Shown here in pieces: positions 18,067 through 26,694 of a stretch of DNA of 64,000 nt. The position numbers and the translations under genes were made by a program. The notes below the pieces were generated by a model. The model searched no databases. It was not told the DNA's origin and saw only the letters and a program-made list of their open reading frames with translations. Each line of letters opens with the position of its first letter. The stretch's first letter is position 1. The DNA is from Fischerella sp. JS2 (GTDB taxonomy: Bacteria; Cyanobacteriota; Cyanobacteriia; Cyanobacteriales; Nostocaceae): assembly GCF_032393985.1 (NCBI RefSeq), contig NZ_CP135918.1:4713724-4777723 (forward strand), in the 5' to 3' direction.

Positions 18067-19056
18067 TTAGCTTCTTTGACATACTTGACAAATTTCTATA
18101 ATTTTTGTTTGGAGAATTAACATTTCTGCTGCTCCTTGTTTGAGATTAACTTCTAACTCTAGTAGTAGGGGTAAACAGTCAATAAGTTGCTGTACACAAA
18201 GCGATTTAACTTCTTGCTGTAAAAAGTAGATACGCTTGGGGTTGCTTATCTCAGCAGCTTGGGCGATCGCTTGAGGATTGCGTTCACCACTTTCCACCAT
18301 CAGCTTTACCCATAACCAAGTACGAAATTGACCAATCAGTGTAGCAACGATCCGTAAAGAGGGTTCACAAGCATTCATGAGATTTGCCAATATAGCTAAA
18401 GCCTTGGCTGTATCTCCCACCTTCATCGCTGCTGCTAATTGCAAGCTATTCTGATTCGTATTTCTAACTAGCTGAGTAACAACATCTATATCTTGTGGTT
18501 TGTTACTGTCACCAGCATAAAGCTGTATTTTCTCTAACTCATTGTACAGTAGTCGTGTATCGTTGCCTACAGCCTCTGCCAAAATTTCTATAGCTTTAGC
18601 AGTTAATTTTACACCTACAGCTTGGGCAGTAGTCTGAACAGATTGTACTAAGAGTTCTGTTTTCCAAGGCGGAATTAACGAAAATTCCTGAAACTCAGCA
18701 GCGAATTGTTTTAAAAGTTTTGTAGATTTGAGCCGTTCATCAGGCTTATTACGGCTAGTCAGCAATAAAAATGCATCTTCGGGAATTACTGGTAAAGTTC
18801 GTGCTAGTTCTGATAACACATTGTCTGGACAATGTTGACAAATAGTAGTGTTGACAAGCCATACCAAGCGACTACCAGCACCAAAGGGTGGTGTCATCAC
18901 TTGATTCAACCCAGTGATCGCAGCATCAGCTTGATCTGGGGAAAGGGTAGTGTAGTTAAAACTTGCCCACCCAGAGTCAAGGACGCGATCGCGTAAAATT
19001 GCAACTGCTTTTTCGATCGCAAAATCGTCCTCACCCCAGTAAACATAAATTGGCAT
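18067..19056 (-). CDS. holA: DNA polymerase III delta subunit
   Basis: A 329-residue clamp-loader subunit. PIYVYWGEDDFAIEKAV at the N-terminus matches the family's opening strand-helix, and internal features LLLTSRNKPDERLKSTKLLKQ and LYNELEKIQLYAGD fit delta. The delta subunit opens the beta sliding clamp within the gamma complex. The P-loop is absent, as expected for delta. The C-terminal domain (about 210-325) is the clamp-loader collar domain. It is divergent from the 2H phosphoesterase gene, with a repeat-rich spacer. Confidence 0.9.
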   Translation of the reverse strand: MPIYVYWGEDDFAIEKAVAILRDRVLDSGWASFNYTTLSPDQADAAITGLNQVMTPPFGAGSRLVWLVNTTICQHCPDNVLSELARTLPVIPEDAFLLLTSRNKPDERLKSTKLLKQFAAEFQEFSLIPPWKTELLVQSVQTTAQAVGVKLTAKAIEILAEAVGNDTRLLYNELEKIQLYAGDSNKPQDIDVVTQLVRNTNQNSLQLAAAMKVGDTAKALAILANLMNACEPSLRIVATLIGQFRTWLWVKLMVESGERNPQAIAQAAEISNPKRIYFLQQEVKSLCVQQLIDCLPLLLELEVNLKQGAAEMLILQTKIIEICQVCQRS

Positions 19057-19072
19057 AGTGAAACCTCCTGTT

Positions 19073-19165
19073 TCAGTTATCAGTGATCAGTGATCAAATT
19101 CTATTACTCACTGTTAACTGTTAACTGTTAACTGATTTCTAACCACCAACAACCAACTACTAACT
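19073..19165. repeat. Dispersed TTATCAGT / GTTAACT repeat, copy 1
   Basis: Contains TCAAATTCTATTACTCACTG, three GTTAACT units and CTGATTTCTAAC, then CAACCAAC units. A nearly identical tract lies at 56966-57062. Internal GTTAAC units make it partly palindromic. Confidence 0.7.
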
Positions 19166-19214
19166 ACTACCACTAACAAATTAAAATCAAGGACAGAGTG
19201 CGAGGATATGAAAA

Positions 19215-20012
19215 GTGGACGACAATTATCAAACCTACCTCAACCGGGTAGCACGGATGACGCTGCCAGAAGCCTTTGGAACTCAAGTCCAGCATATCCT
19301 GGAATCTTCCAAATTTCAGCCTATACACAACGGGGAAAGACAGGCTGTGTCTTTTCCGGGTTATACAGTTATTACTCCAACCCAGCAAGAAGAGACACAA
19401 AACTCTAATTTTTATACTCAGTTACAGAGTTATCAACAGGAACTTTTGCAGTTACCTGTTGCTAGTGATCTGATTGTACCCGTACCGCCTGCTAGCTTCC
19501 ATGTAACTTTGGCAGATTTAATTTGGGATAGTGCTTTTTGTGATGCTTGTGAAAAAAATCCTGAATACGAACAACAGTTACGTTCTTGCTTTGCTGAAAT
19601 TTTTCAGCAATATCAACAATCTTTGACACGACGTGTTGTTCATCCTATTCGTTGGCAAATGCTAGGACTGATGGTAATGACAAGAGCTGTGGCTGTTTGT
19701 CTAGTACCGCAAGATCAAAACTCTTACGAAGAAATTGTTAACTTTCGCCGGGCAATTTACCAAAATCCTAACATTATGACTTTAGGTATCGAACAACAGT
19801 ATCATTTTACTGCCCACGTTACCTTAGGTTATTTTGGGGAAATTTCACCAAATTTAGATCGCGATCGCCTGGCTACTCTATTGTCACAGTTGAATCAACA
19901 ATGGTTATTGAACACACCAGAGTTTCTGATCCACCGTGCGGAATTACGGAAATTTGATGATATGACCTATTATTACCGCCAAGCAGATTGGCCAGCCCTA
20001 AATTTTAGTTAG
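19215..20012 (+). CDS. DUF1868 / 2H phosphoesterase-like protein
   Basis: 265 residues from a GTG start with AGGA eight bases upstream. Two H-x-T/S motifs mark the 2H phosphoesterase fold: SFHVTLADL (about residues 94-102) and HFTAHVTLGYF (about 199-209). Related enzymes open 2',3'-cyclic nucleotides or act on RNA ends and ADP-ribose derivatives. DUF1868 members are common in cyanobacteria and filamentous fungi, and their substrate is undetermined. The gene is flanked on both sides by repeat tracts. Confidence 0.8.
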   Translation: MDDNYQTYLNRVARMTLPEAFGTQVQHILESSKFQPIHNGERQAVSFPGYTVITPTQQEETQNSNFYTQLQSYQQELLQLPVASDLIVPVPPASFHVTLADLIWDSAFCDACEKNPEYEQQLRSCFAEIFQQYQQSLTRRVVHPIRWQMLGLMVMTRAVAVCLVPQDQNSYEEIVNFRRAIYQNPNIMTLGIEQQYHFTAHVTLGYFGEISPNLDRDRLATLLSQLNQQWLLNTPEFLIHRAELRKFDDMTYYYRQADWPALNFS

Positions 20013-20174
20013 TCAATGGTCAATGGTCATTGGTCATTAGTCATTGGTCATTGGTCGATGGTTAGTAGCTAGTAGTAATTGTTTAGTATTTAGTGATGAC
20101 TTAGTGATGATTGGTTAATTTTTAGTCGTAATCAATTGATAAATGACTAATGACTAATAACAAATAACAAATGA
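20013..20174. repeat. Tandem GGTCATT / GACTAAT repeats
   Basis: Heptamer-like TCATTGG and AATGACTAAT units fill the gap between two convergent genes. Similar tracts sit before fmt (14631-14667) and at 54901-54975. They belong to the short tandem repeat class common in heterocystous cyanobacteria. Confidence 0.7.
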
Positions 20175-20963
20175 CTATTGACCAAAATTTGAATTTTGTT
20201 GATAACTTAGATAAATTGCTTCTAAAAATAGATCAGGACTGACATTTTCTGGTACTTTTTCTAAGTCAATAATCGCTTTTACCTGTTTCGCTAATTGCAG
20301 AGCCACTGAACTTCTAGCTTTTGCCGCCATACCACTACGTCTAAGCAAATATTCACGAATCACAGCAAAATCATCAGGTAACATTGCTGAGATATCGGCT
20401 GTTTGCAATAACTGTTCAGAGATGGGTTTAGCTTGTTCCGAAATCGTCAATGTAGATATAGATCTTGTTTGTGCTTGAATCACAACTGTACCAGCTACCC
20501 AATCACCTAAACGTTTTTCACGGCGACCGAAAAGAATAAAAAAAGCTCCTAAAAATAAGGTATCGTCAATAGGTCGTAATAAAGCACGCAGAGCTGCTTG
20601 CTGCAATCCTATTGGTTGACCATTGTCCTTAATGACACGAATTTTAGCAATACGTTTGCCAGGGGTTTGACCATGCCAAAGAGTTTCAAAAAAAACAAAA
20701 TATCCTGTGTAAACAAAATAATTAACTAAAATAGCGATCGCCAAAAACCAAATACCTATATTTTCAGACCCGATAATATTGCTTAACCAATCGATGATCT
20801 GAAAAGAAATTGCTACCCAAGCAACTAGAAAAACAACTAAAATTAAAGCCAAGATATGATAGTCAATCACTAAAGCCCAAGCACGACTACCAATCCCAGC
20901 TAGAACAAATTCAAGTTCTACACTTTCTGGTGTTTGGTATTTAACACGATTAAAAATATGCAT
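20175..20963 (-). CDS. RDD-family membrane protein
   Basis: 262 residues from the ATG at 20963. Conserved RDD features: ELEFVLAGIGSRAWALVIDY at the first helix (quoted to 20), then GQTPGKRIAKIRVIKDNGQPIG and ALLRPIDD before the third helix. Four hydrophobic segments lie in about residues 25-150; the C-terminal ~100 residues are soluble. RDD proteins are thought to act in transport or ion balance. The frame is open further (to 21071), but that would overlap the neighbouring gene by 88 bases. It pairs with the membrane protein upstream and SpoIIM across a divergent promoter. Confidence 0.8.
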   Translation of the reverse strand: MHIFNRVKYQTPESVELEFVLAGIGSRAWALVIDYHILALILVVFLVAWVAISFQIIDWLSNIIGSENIGIWFLAIAILVNYFVYTGYFVFFETLWHGQTPGKRIAKIRVIKDNGQPIGLQQAALRALLRPIDDTLFLGAFFILFGRREKRLGDWVAGTVVIQAQTRSISTLTISEQAKPISEQLLQTADISAMLPDDFAVIREYLLRRSGMAAKARSSVALQLAKQVKAIIDLEKVPENVSPDLFLEAIYLSYQQNSNFGQ

Positions 20964-20983
20964 TGTATTTAAAGCTAATTTTT

Positions 20984-21835
20984 TTAGATTTCGTAATCGC
21001 GTAACTTCAAACCTAAACCTTCTCTGCGGCTCCTCAGGTCGTAGTATATTACTGCTTTGATAGCTTGCCAAAATGGTAAAATTACCGCACCGCTAGCAAA
21101 ACTTAAAGCCAAGATAATCACAGCAAACAGAAGTCCAAAACCAGAGTTTTGTTCTAGTAAAGGTGTAAAAATTAATTGCACAATAGTACTAATAATCTGA
21201 ACGACAATTTGAATTGGTAGCGTAATCAAAAAAGCAACAAAAGAAATCAAAATAATTCGCCATACGTAACTCTTCGTTAATTCCCAACTCCGACCAATTG
21301 TTGACGTTCCATCAACATTATCTTCAATTGCTAGAGGAACCTCCACTAAATAAAACCGTGTAGTTATCCACAACACTGCTATAAGGGCCAAAATGCCAAC
21401 TATAAAAGCAAGCAAACCCAAAATCAGGTATACGCCAATATTAGCTTGTTGATTGAATCCCCCAAGCAATACTGCTGATAAAACACCAAAAATAGCAAAT
21501 ACAACTACAACACCAATAACAATTCCCGTACCCAAAAGTAACATGAGTAGCATGTTAATTAAAAATTGCCATATTCTAGAATTGACGAAACGCTGCCCTG
21601 AGGAAATACTTTCGGGTTGGTTGACTAATTCAGCAAAAGTCAAACGAGAGATCAATGCAGAGAGGGCATAAAATTTTGCCCAGCCATAAACTGGAACAAG
21701 TAACCACACATAAGCTTTTAAAGCTAACAAAAAATAATCTTTTAGGTGGGATCGATATATCCGTATTCCCGCAGTAATGACATTACCGAGACTTAGTGGT
21801 TCTATGGGACTAGGAGAACCCAAATTATAAGACAT
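20984..21835 (-). CDS. Multi-pass membrane protein, DUF975/GDPD-membrane-domain type
   Basis: 283 residues with about six hydrophobic helices. LSLGNVITAGIRIYRSHLKDY at the N-terminus (one residue more than needed) and the central RSWELTKSYVWRIILISF are typical of YciC/glycerophosphodiesterase membrane-domain proteins that often neighbour RDD and SpoIIM genes. It is 20 bases upstream of the RDD gene and very likely in one operon with it. Function is unknown; it might take part in envelope or transport processes. Confidence 0.65.
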   Translation of the reverse strand: MSYNLGSPSPIEPLSLGNVITAGIRIYRSHLKDYFLLALKAYVWLLVPVYGWAKFYALSALISRLTFAELVNQPESISSGQRFVNSRIWQFLINMLLMLLLGTGIVIGVVVVFAIFGVLSAVLLGGFNQQANIGVYLILGLLAFIVGILALIAVLWITTRFYLVEVPLAIEDNVDGTSTIGRSWELTKSYVWRIILISFVAFLITLPIQIVVQIISTIVQLIFTPLLEQNSGFGLLFAVIILALSFASGAVILPFWQAIKAVIYYDLRSRREGLGLKLRDYEI

Positions 21836-21913
21836 ACACTGCTCCTATTTATAATCTACTGTGTTGAATTGAGGCTATCTTAAGCTAAGTACAAGCTAGT
21901 GTTCCTAAAATTT

Positions 21914-22873
21914 ATGAATATTCAACGATGGATTGCCAGGCGAGAAGCAAATTGGCTGCGTCTAGAAACTTTATTAAAACACGCAGAAAAAAAAGGGCTA
22001 AAATCACTGCCAGCTTCACAAATCAGGGAACTAGCAAGTTTATATCGTTCTGTATCAGCAGATTTAGCCCGCGCCCGCACCCAGCAAGTCGGTAATATGC
22101 TGATACAGAATTTACAATTATTAACCACACGCGCCTACACGCAAATTTACCAAAGTTCCCGTCGTCAAGAGTGGCAAGCAGTACTGCAATTTTACAGTTG
22201 GGGTTTGCCATCTGTAATACAGCAGACATTGCTGTATATTGCCTTTGCCACTGGCTTATTTTTGTTGGGCGCGCTAGTTGCTTGGTGGTATGCTTGGCAA
22301 GATCCAAGCTTTATGTCCTTAATAGTGCCTGAAAGCATGATTATTCAAGTGCGGGATAAGCATGAGTTATGGATGGGATCAATTGTTGGGATTGAACCTT
22401 TGGCATCTAGCAATATTATGATTAATAATTTATCGGTGTCCTTTGGTGCTGTTGCTGGTGGGATCACAGCTGGAGCTTATACAGCATTTTTAATATTATT
22501 TAATGGTTTATTAATTGGTGCTGTTGGTACTCTGGTAGGACAAAACAATCTTGCCTATCCTTTTTGGGCATTTGTATTTCCCCACGGTTCTTTAGAATTA
22601 CCTGCTATTTTTTTTGCTGGTGGTGCAGGCTTTTTAATTGGCAAAGCGCTTTTATTTCCTGGTAAGTATCGCCGTGCTGATGCATTAAAATTCTACGGTT
22701 CTCTAGCAGTGCAGCTAGTATTTGGAATAGTGCCAATGTTAATTATTGCTGGTACAATTGAGGGTTTTTTCTCTCCTAACCCCCGTGTACCATTACCATT
22801 AAAATATCTGGTTGGGATCGGGTTATTTGTGTTTTTGGTATGGTATTCCAACCGTAAGAAAAAAGAAATATAG
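21914..22873 (+). CDS. SpoIIM-like membrane protein
   Basis: About 319 residues with five to six transmembrane segments. WIARREANWLRLETLL at the N-terminus and GITAGAYTAFLILFNGLLIG (about residues 186-205) match the bacterial SpoIIM/DUF95 family. In non-sporulating bacteria the gene often sits with RDD and MoxR/DUF58 genes; here only the RDD pair is adjacent and divergent. I use the ATG at 21914 over a GTG at 21899. The function in cyanobacteria is not known, and the spore name is only historical. Confidence 0.8.
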   Translation: MNIQRWIARREANWLRLETLLKHAEKKGLKSLPASQIRELASLYRSVSADLARARTQQVGNMLIQNLQLLTTRAYTQIYQSSRRQEWQAVLQFYSWGLPSVIQQTLLYIAFATGLFLLGALVAWWYAWQDPSFMSLIVPESMIIQVRDKHELWMGSIVGIEPLASSNIMINNLSVSFGAVAGGITAGAYTAFLILFNGLLIGAVGTLVGQNNLAYPFWAFVFPHGSLELPAIFFAGGAGFLIGKALLFPGKYRRADALKFYGSLAVQLVFGIVPMLIIAGTIEGFFSPNPRVPLPLKYLVGIGLFVFLVWYSNRKKKEI

Positions 22874-22955
22874 GATTGGTAATTGGTAATTGGGTGGGGT
22901 CTTAATGGTTCAAGTCCTTTAATTGCGGAGGAAACCCCCCGCAATGAATGTTATT

Positions 22956-23156
22956 TTATTTCATTTTTTTAAGTGTTTGGGCTATAGCTTGAGCATCTTT
23001 TCCAAAAAAAGTTTCCTTGTCGCCATTACTCCAAACGATGAGGCAGGCAAGTTGCCAAGCCATATGAAGATGTATTTTCCGAAAGCAAACTTTGCGAACG
23101 TAAGCTAAATTTACAAAGCCTCTGTTAGGTGTTTGGCAAAAAATGGGTTGTGTCAT
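22956..23156 (-). CDS. Small conserved-looking hypothetical protein
   Basis: 66 residues from MTQPIFCQ. It has a compact beta-rich pattern (GFVNLAYVRKVCF, then LACLIVWSNGDKETFFG) and ends DAQAIAQTLKKMK, which gives the impression of a single small fold like a LytTR or KTSC-type domain. I do not assign a family. The frame is open to 23177 with another ATG. It lies divergent to the terminator and operator region of the XRE gene. Confidence 0.5.
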   Translation of the reverse strand: MTQPIFCQTPNRGFVNLAYVRKVCFRKIHLHMAWQLACLIVWSNGDKETFFGKDAQAIAQTLKKMK

Positions 23157-23205
23157 TGCTACAATTTGAATAATCAAAACAATTGTTCTAAATAATGGTT
23201 TTGAA

Positions 23206-23258
23206 ATAGAGAGGCGCTTGAGATTGTGAGCTCGGAAGCGCCTTCTCTATATTTTTTA
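23206..23258 (+). terminator. Strong hairpin followed by T-rich tract
   Basis: A long stem (ATAGAGAGGCGCTT against AAGCGCCTTCTCTAT with one bulge) with a 16-base loop is followed by ATTTTTTATT on the plus strand. No plus-strand gene ends close by, so it may end an untracked transcript or a small RNA. Confidence 0.55.
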
Positions 23259-23261
23259 TTA

Positions 23262-23305
23262 TACACTAAAAATTTTTAGTTAGCAAGCTAAAAATTTTTG
23301 GTGTA
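23262..23305. promoter_or_regulatory. Near-perfect 18-bp palindrome upstream of XRE gene
   Basis: Arms TACACTAAAAATTTTTAG and CTAAAAATTTTTGGTGTA match at 17 of 18 positions around an 8-base spacer. It lies 45 bases before the XRE regulator start and next to a TATATTAG hexamer-like element, so autoregulation by that protein is plausible. Confidence 0.5.
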
Positions 23306-23349
23306 TATTAGATATATAAGTTTAATGTGGTTGTGTAATAAGTGCGATC

Positions 23350-23577
23350 ATGCGAATAAGACAAGTCAAAGAAATTGATATTGAGGGATTGGGCGATCGC
23401 ATCAAGCAAGCTCGACTAGATTCCAAGAAGTCTCTCGAACAGATATGCGATGAGGTTGGTGTGTCACGTACTTACTGGTACGACATCGAAAAGGAAACTC
23501 TCAAAGGAGCGCTCTCAATTGAGAACCTCCGCAAGATAGAAGAGGCTTTGGGGGTTGATTTTGGCGTGGGATTTTAA
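23350..23577 (+). CDS. Small XRE-type helix-turn-helix regulator
   Basis: 75 residues. A single Cro/C1-type HTH covers about residues 15-70: GDRIKQARLDSKKSLEQICD for helix 1-2, then VGVSRTYWYDIEKE for the recognition region, ending in a LRKIEEALGVDFGVGF strand. A clear paralogue with the same layout starts at 31260. Both have a short basic lead MRIRQVKE / KVRRYVEI. An 18-bp palindrome upstream (23262-23305) could be its operator. No partner toxin gene is adjacent, so an antitoxin role is not supported. Confidence 0.8.
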   Translation: MRIRQVKEIDIEGLGDRIKQARLDSKKSLEQICDEVGVSRTYWYDIEKETLKGALSIENLRKIEEALGVDFGVGF

Positions 23578-23597
23578 GAAAGGAGGACTTTAAGCTT

Positions 23598-24569
23598 CTA
23601 CTGCAAACTGTAAGCTACTGCTACCCATTCATCTAATCTTTCACAATCGATAACCTCGAATCCTTCCTTATTTAAGGATGTTGTGACTGCATCCTCATAA
23701 TCGCTGCTAAAACCGGATAAAATTAATGTTCCTCCCTGGGTATCAGTCTGACGCAGCGCCCGTCGGAAGTCAGGAGCAAGGGCAATATGTATTCGTGCTA
23801 AGATATTGGCGACAATGAGGTCAAAAGCTGCTGTTGGCTCAATGGTGGGTACATTCTTGATCGTATCCCCATTTAGCCAATGCCCCAAGTCGCTGCCATG
23901 TCCCAAACTCCCTTCCATTACAGTTACCTGTTGCTCGACTCCATTACGATTTACAGCGTCATGAGTTGATTGCACAGCGATCAAGTCGTTGTCCAGCGCT
24001 AAGACTTGCGCTCCAAGCTTTGCCATTGCCACACTCAGAATACCTGAACCTGAGCCAAGGTCGAGGACATTCATTGTGGGAAGAATATGGCGCTCAAGTA
24101 GTTGAAGGCTGAGGATAGTTGCTGGATGTAAACCGCTACCAAAGGCGAAGCTAGTTTGAAGTCTCAAGGTAACTTCGTCTACCGCTTCAGAATGATAACA
24201 GGCGTTAGAAGAAAGCACAACAAATCGTTCACCAATACGATGGATAACAGGATTGAGTACTTCTGGATGTGCTGGTTTTTCCTCAAATACATCTGTATGA
24301 ATAGGAGTAGCAAGTCCTACTCGTTCCAAGGGTGAGAGCAAATTAATAATTTCTGACCTGCGTACATTTGTATGAACATCACAGGGTAGATAGAAGCAAA
24401 CTGTAAACGCCCAGCAGGGTTGTGTAATATCTTCTACTAGTTTGTAAGAATTGGGTTCAGTGTATTTGGCAATCCGAATATCACTGGTATAGTTGGTTGA
24501 GGCAAGTAGAGTGCAGACCCAATCGACCGCCTCCTCTGTTGTGTTGAGGCTTAACTCCATCCATGACAT
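23598..24569 (-). CDS. prmA: PrmA-type ribosomal protein L11 methyltransferase
   Basis: 323 residues. SAM motif I is DLGSGSGILSVAMAKLGA (about residues 167-184); motif IV DLIVANILARIH near 248-259 is typical of PrmA. An FGSGLHPAT segment precedes the domain, as in E. coli FGTGTHPTT. PrmA trimethylates lysines and the N-terminus of L11. The N-terminal domain is longer and less typical than in the usual cyanobacterial PrmA, so it may be a paralogue acting on another protein. It is convergent with the XRE gene. Confidence 0.72.
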   Translation of the reverse strand: MSWMELSLNTTEEAVDWVCTLLASTNYTSDIRIAKYTEPNSYKLVEDITQPCWAFTVCFYLPCDVHTNVRRSEIINLLSPLERVGLATPIHTDVFEEKPAHPEVLNPVIHRIGERFVVLSSNACYHSEAVDEVTLRLQTSFAFGSGLHPATILSLQLLERHILPTMNVLDLGSGSGILSVAMAKLGAQVLALDNDLIAVQSTHDAVNRNGVEQQVTVMEGSLGHGSDLGHWLNGDTIKNVPTIEPTAAFDLIVANILARIHIALAPDFRRALRQTDTQGGTLILSGFSSDYEDAVTTSLNKEGFEVIDCERLDEWVAVAYSLQ

Positions 24570-24707
24570 ATTTTCTTCCTTCGGGCTTAGCCGTATTGGT
24601 ACAAGGAAATCTCACCGAACGGCTTAGCTGATTCGGCGGAAAATAACTTTTTCATCTTAGCTGAATTTTGAAATTTATATCTGCTGTAGTGATAGGTGAA
24701 GCGATCG

Positions 24708-25694
24708 CTATCCTAATAAATACTCAGCAGCAGCTAACCCAGACAAAACAGCACCTTCAACATCTGGTTGAATAAAAGCATCTCCACATATAACTATTGG
24801 CCCCGGTTTAGTCACCACTAGATAAGGTTCACCGTATACTGTCTGTGGTTGGCTGTAGCGCCAACGATGCACTTGGTAATCAATCACCGATGAGCCAAGC
24901 CACGGTGATGCAGCTTCTAAAAGTTGATTGGCAATGACTGCGTTATCCATCTCCCAGTGGATTTTGCTATATTCAGAAGTTGCGTGCAGTGTCACCGCGT
25001 TACCTTGAGGTGAAATTCCCTTTTTTTGATTGCAAGCGATCCAACTTAAAATATTCCCATCCAACTGCATACCACCAGGACTCGGAATCTGACTAGGTTG
25101 TGCTAACAACGCCAGTAGTGCTATGCAAGAATGGTAGACAATTTCTTCTAGCCGATGTTTTGTTTGTAGTGGTAATTTTATTTGCGATCGGTCTAATAGT
25201 TCTAGAGTTTGGGGTAGTGGTGGCGTCAGTATTAATATATCTGCTGCAAAGGTTTCGTTCTTTTCTGTGAGTACCTGCCAATAATCGTCTTGCCATGCAA
25301 AACTGACTACTTTTGTATTTGTATGGACATCCAAATTTTCAGCCAGGTGCTGGGCGATGCTACGGTTACTGTTGACTCCTCGATAGTAAACTTTTCTACT
25401 CAAAATTTGATGATTCAGTGACCATTCCTTCACGATTCCTTCTTGAATCCAGCTATTAACTAAAGCTTGAAACTTGGGAGTTTGGACAGTGAAATATGGA
25501 GCGCCGTAATCAAAAACACCTTCGCCGTACTGAGGATTTCTGATGCGACGAGTTGCCATTCTGCCACCAATCGCCCGACCTTTATCAACGACAGTAACGT
25601 GCATGTTGCGATCGCGTAGTACTGTAGCTGCAATCAAACCAGAGATACCACCGCCAATTACTAAACAAGAAGGTGTTGAGGCTTTTTGAGTCAT
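24708..25694 (-). CDS. FAD-dependent amine oxidase / renalase-like protein
   Basis: 328 residues. The N-terminus CLVIGGGISGLIAATVLRDR is the GxGxxG dinucleotide fold and is followed by the second motif DKGRAIGGRMATRRI (about residues 38-52), typical of renalase and phytoene desaturase-like flavoproteins. The C-terminal GPIVICGDAFIQPDVEGAVLSG completes the FAD site. Cyanobacterial members of this group are common; substrates are unknown. Confidence 0.82.
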   Translation of the reverse strand: MTQKASTPSCLVIGGGISGLIAATVLRDRNMHVTVVDKGRAIGGRMATRRIRNPQYGEGVFDYGAPYFTVQTPKFQALVNSWIQEGIVKEWSLNHQILSRKVYYRGVNSNRSIAQHLAENLDVHTNTKVVSFAWQDDYWQVLTEKNETFAADILILTPPLPQTLELLDRSQIKLPLQTKHRLEEIVYHSCIALLALLAQPSQIPSPGGMQLDGNILSWIACNQKKGISPQGNAVTLHATSEYSKIHWEMDNAVIANQLLEAASPWLGSSVIDYQVHRWRYSQPQTVYGEPYLVVTKPGPIVICGDAFIQPDVEGAVLSGLAAAEYLLG

Positions 25695-25916
25695 GAATCA
25701 AACCTGACTAAAAAAAGGGTGTAGGGGTGTGAGAAGAGCTATATTTTTATTCACCCTGGTGTACGCAGTTCATGGGAGCTACTTTAAGATAGTCCCGATT
25801 TTTCTACTGCTTTTTCATAATAGTCATCGTTTGATTACACCAAATTATAGACTGGTGATTTGTTAATTTTTATTAAAATATTTAAGTATCTTCATTTATT
25901 CTTTTTTTAAATACAT

Positions 25917-26399
25917 ATGTCAGAATTGGATTCTCAATCTCGCAAATCCTTTGAAACTACGCCGTCATGGCAAATTAAGCTACTGTACGATGGTCAGTGT
26001 CCGTTATGTTTGCGGGAAGTGAACTTTTTGCAAAAACGGGATGCAGGTCGAGGTTTAGTAGCATTTGTAGATATTGCAGACGATGACTATACCCCCGAAG
26101 CAAATGGTGGTATTGACTTTGAAACAGCAATGGGACGAATACATGCTGTGCTACCTGATGGTACTGTCATCAAAAATGTTGAGGTTTTTCGACGAGTCTA
26201 CGAAATTTTGGGGATGAGTTGGGTTTATGCTGCGACAAGATGGCCGATTATTGGCCCTGTAGTTGATAAATTGTATGCTATTTGGGCTGACTGGCGGCTG
26301 AGTTTGACTGGAAGACCTGATTTAGCAACGATTGTTGCTGAACGCAATCAACGGATTGAATGTAAGACTCACGAACGTTGTCAAGTGACTCAGGACTAA
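25917..26399 (+). CDS. DCC-family thiol-disulfide oxidoreductase (DUF393)
   Basis: 160 residues. The signature LLYDGQCPLCLREVNFLQKR (about residues 22-41) holds the CPLC redox motif and gives the DxxCPLC pattern of DCC proteins. The C-terminal part has the usual hydrophobic segment and short basic tail. DCC proteins are small thioredoxin-like oxidoreductases; targets are unknown. Convergent with the S2P gene and separated by a bidirectional terminator. Confidence 0.85.
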   Translation: MSELDSQSRKSFETTPSWQIKLLYDGQCPLCLREVNFLQKRDAGRGLVAFVDIADDDYTPEANGGIDFETAMGRIHAVLPDGTVIKNVEVFRRVYEILGMSWVYAATRWPIIGPVVDKLYAIWADWRLSLTGRPDLATIVAERNQRIECKTHERCQVTQD

Positions 26400-26643
26400 T
26401 TGGAAATTAAACCTAATGTGAATGGAGTAGAAATAAGGGTTTATCACGTTTAAAAATATCATGTTTTAGAAATCGAACACAGATGGACACAGATAGATTA
26501 TTCGTTTGCATTTATTTCAAACTATGTTTTTTATTTTCCGAAATTCATAGAAGGGGTTTGGTAGTTATATATAGCGCTTAACGATCTATAACTAACTTCT
26601 TATAACTAACCTATGGGCAATATAGCCCCACTCTTTCTTAGCA

Positions 26644-26672
26644 AAAAACCCAGTCATCGTGACTGGGTTTTT
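26644..26672. terminator. Bidirectional terminator
   Basis: A perfect 13-bp stem AAAAACCCAGTCA / TGACTGGGTTTTT with loop TCG, flanked by A and T runs on the two sides. It sits between the convergent DCC and S2P genes and serves both. Confidence 0.85.
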
Positions 26673-26694
26673 GTATTACAGGACATACCAAAGA

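Noticed and set aside
23350-23577. XRE gene as an antitoxin
   Set aside because: No toxin-like gene is adjacent; the next gene is a convergent methyltransferase.
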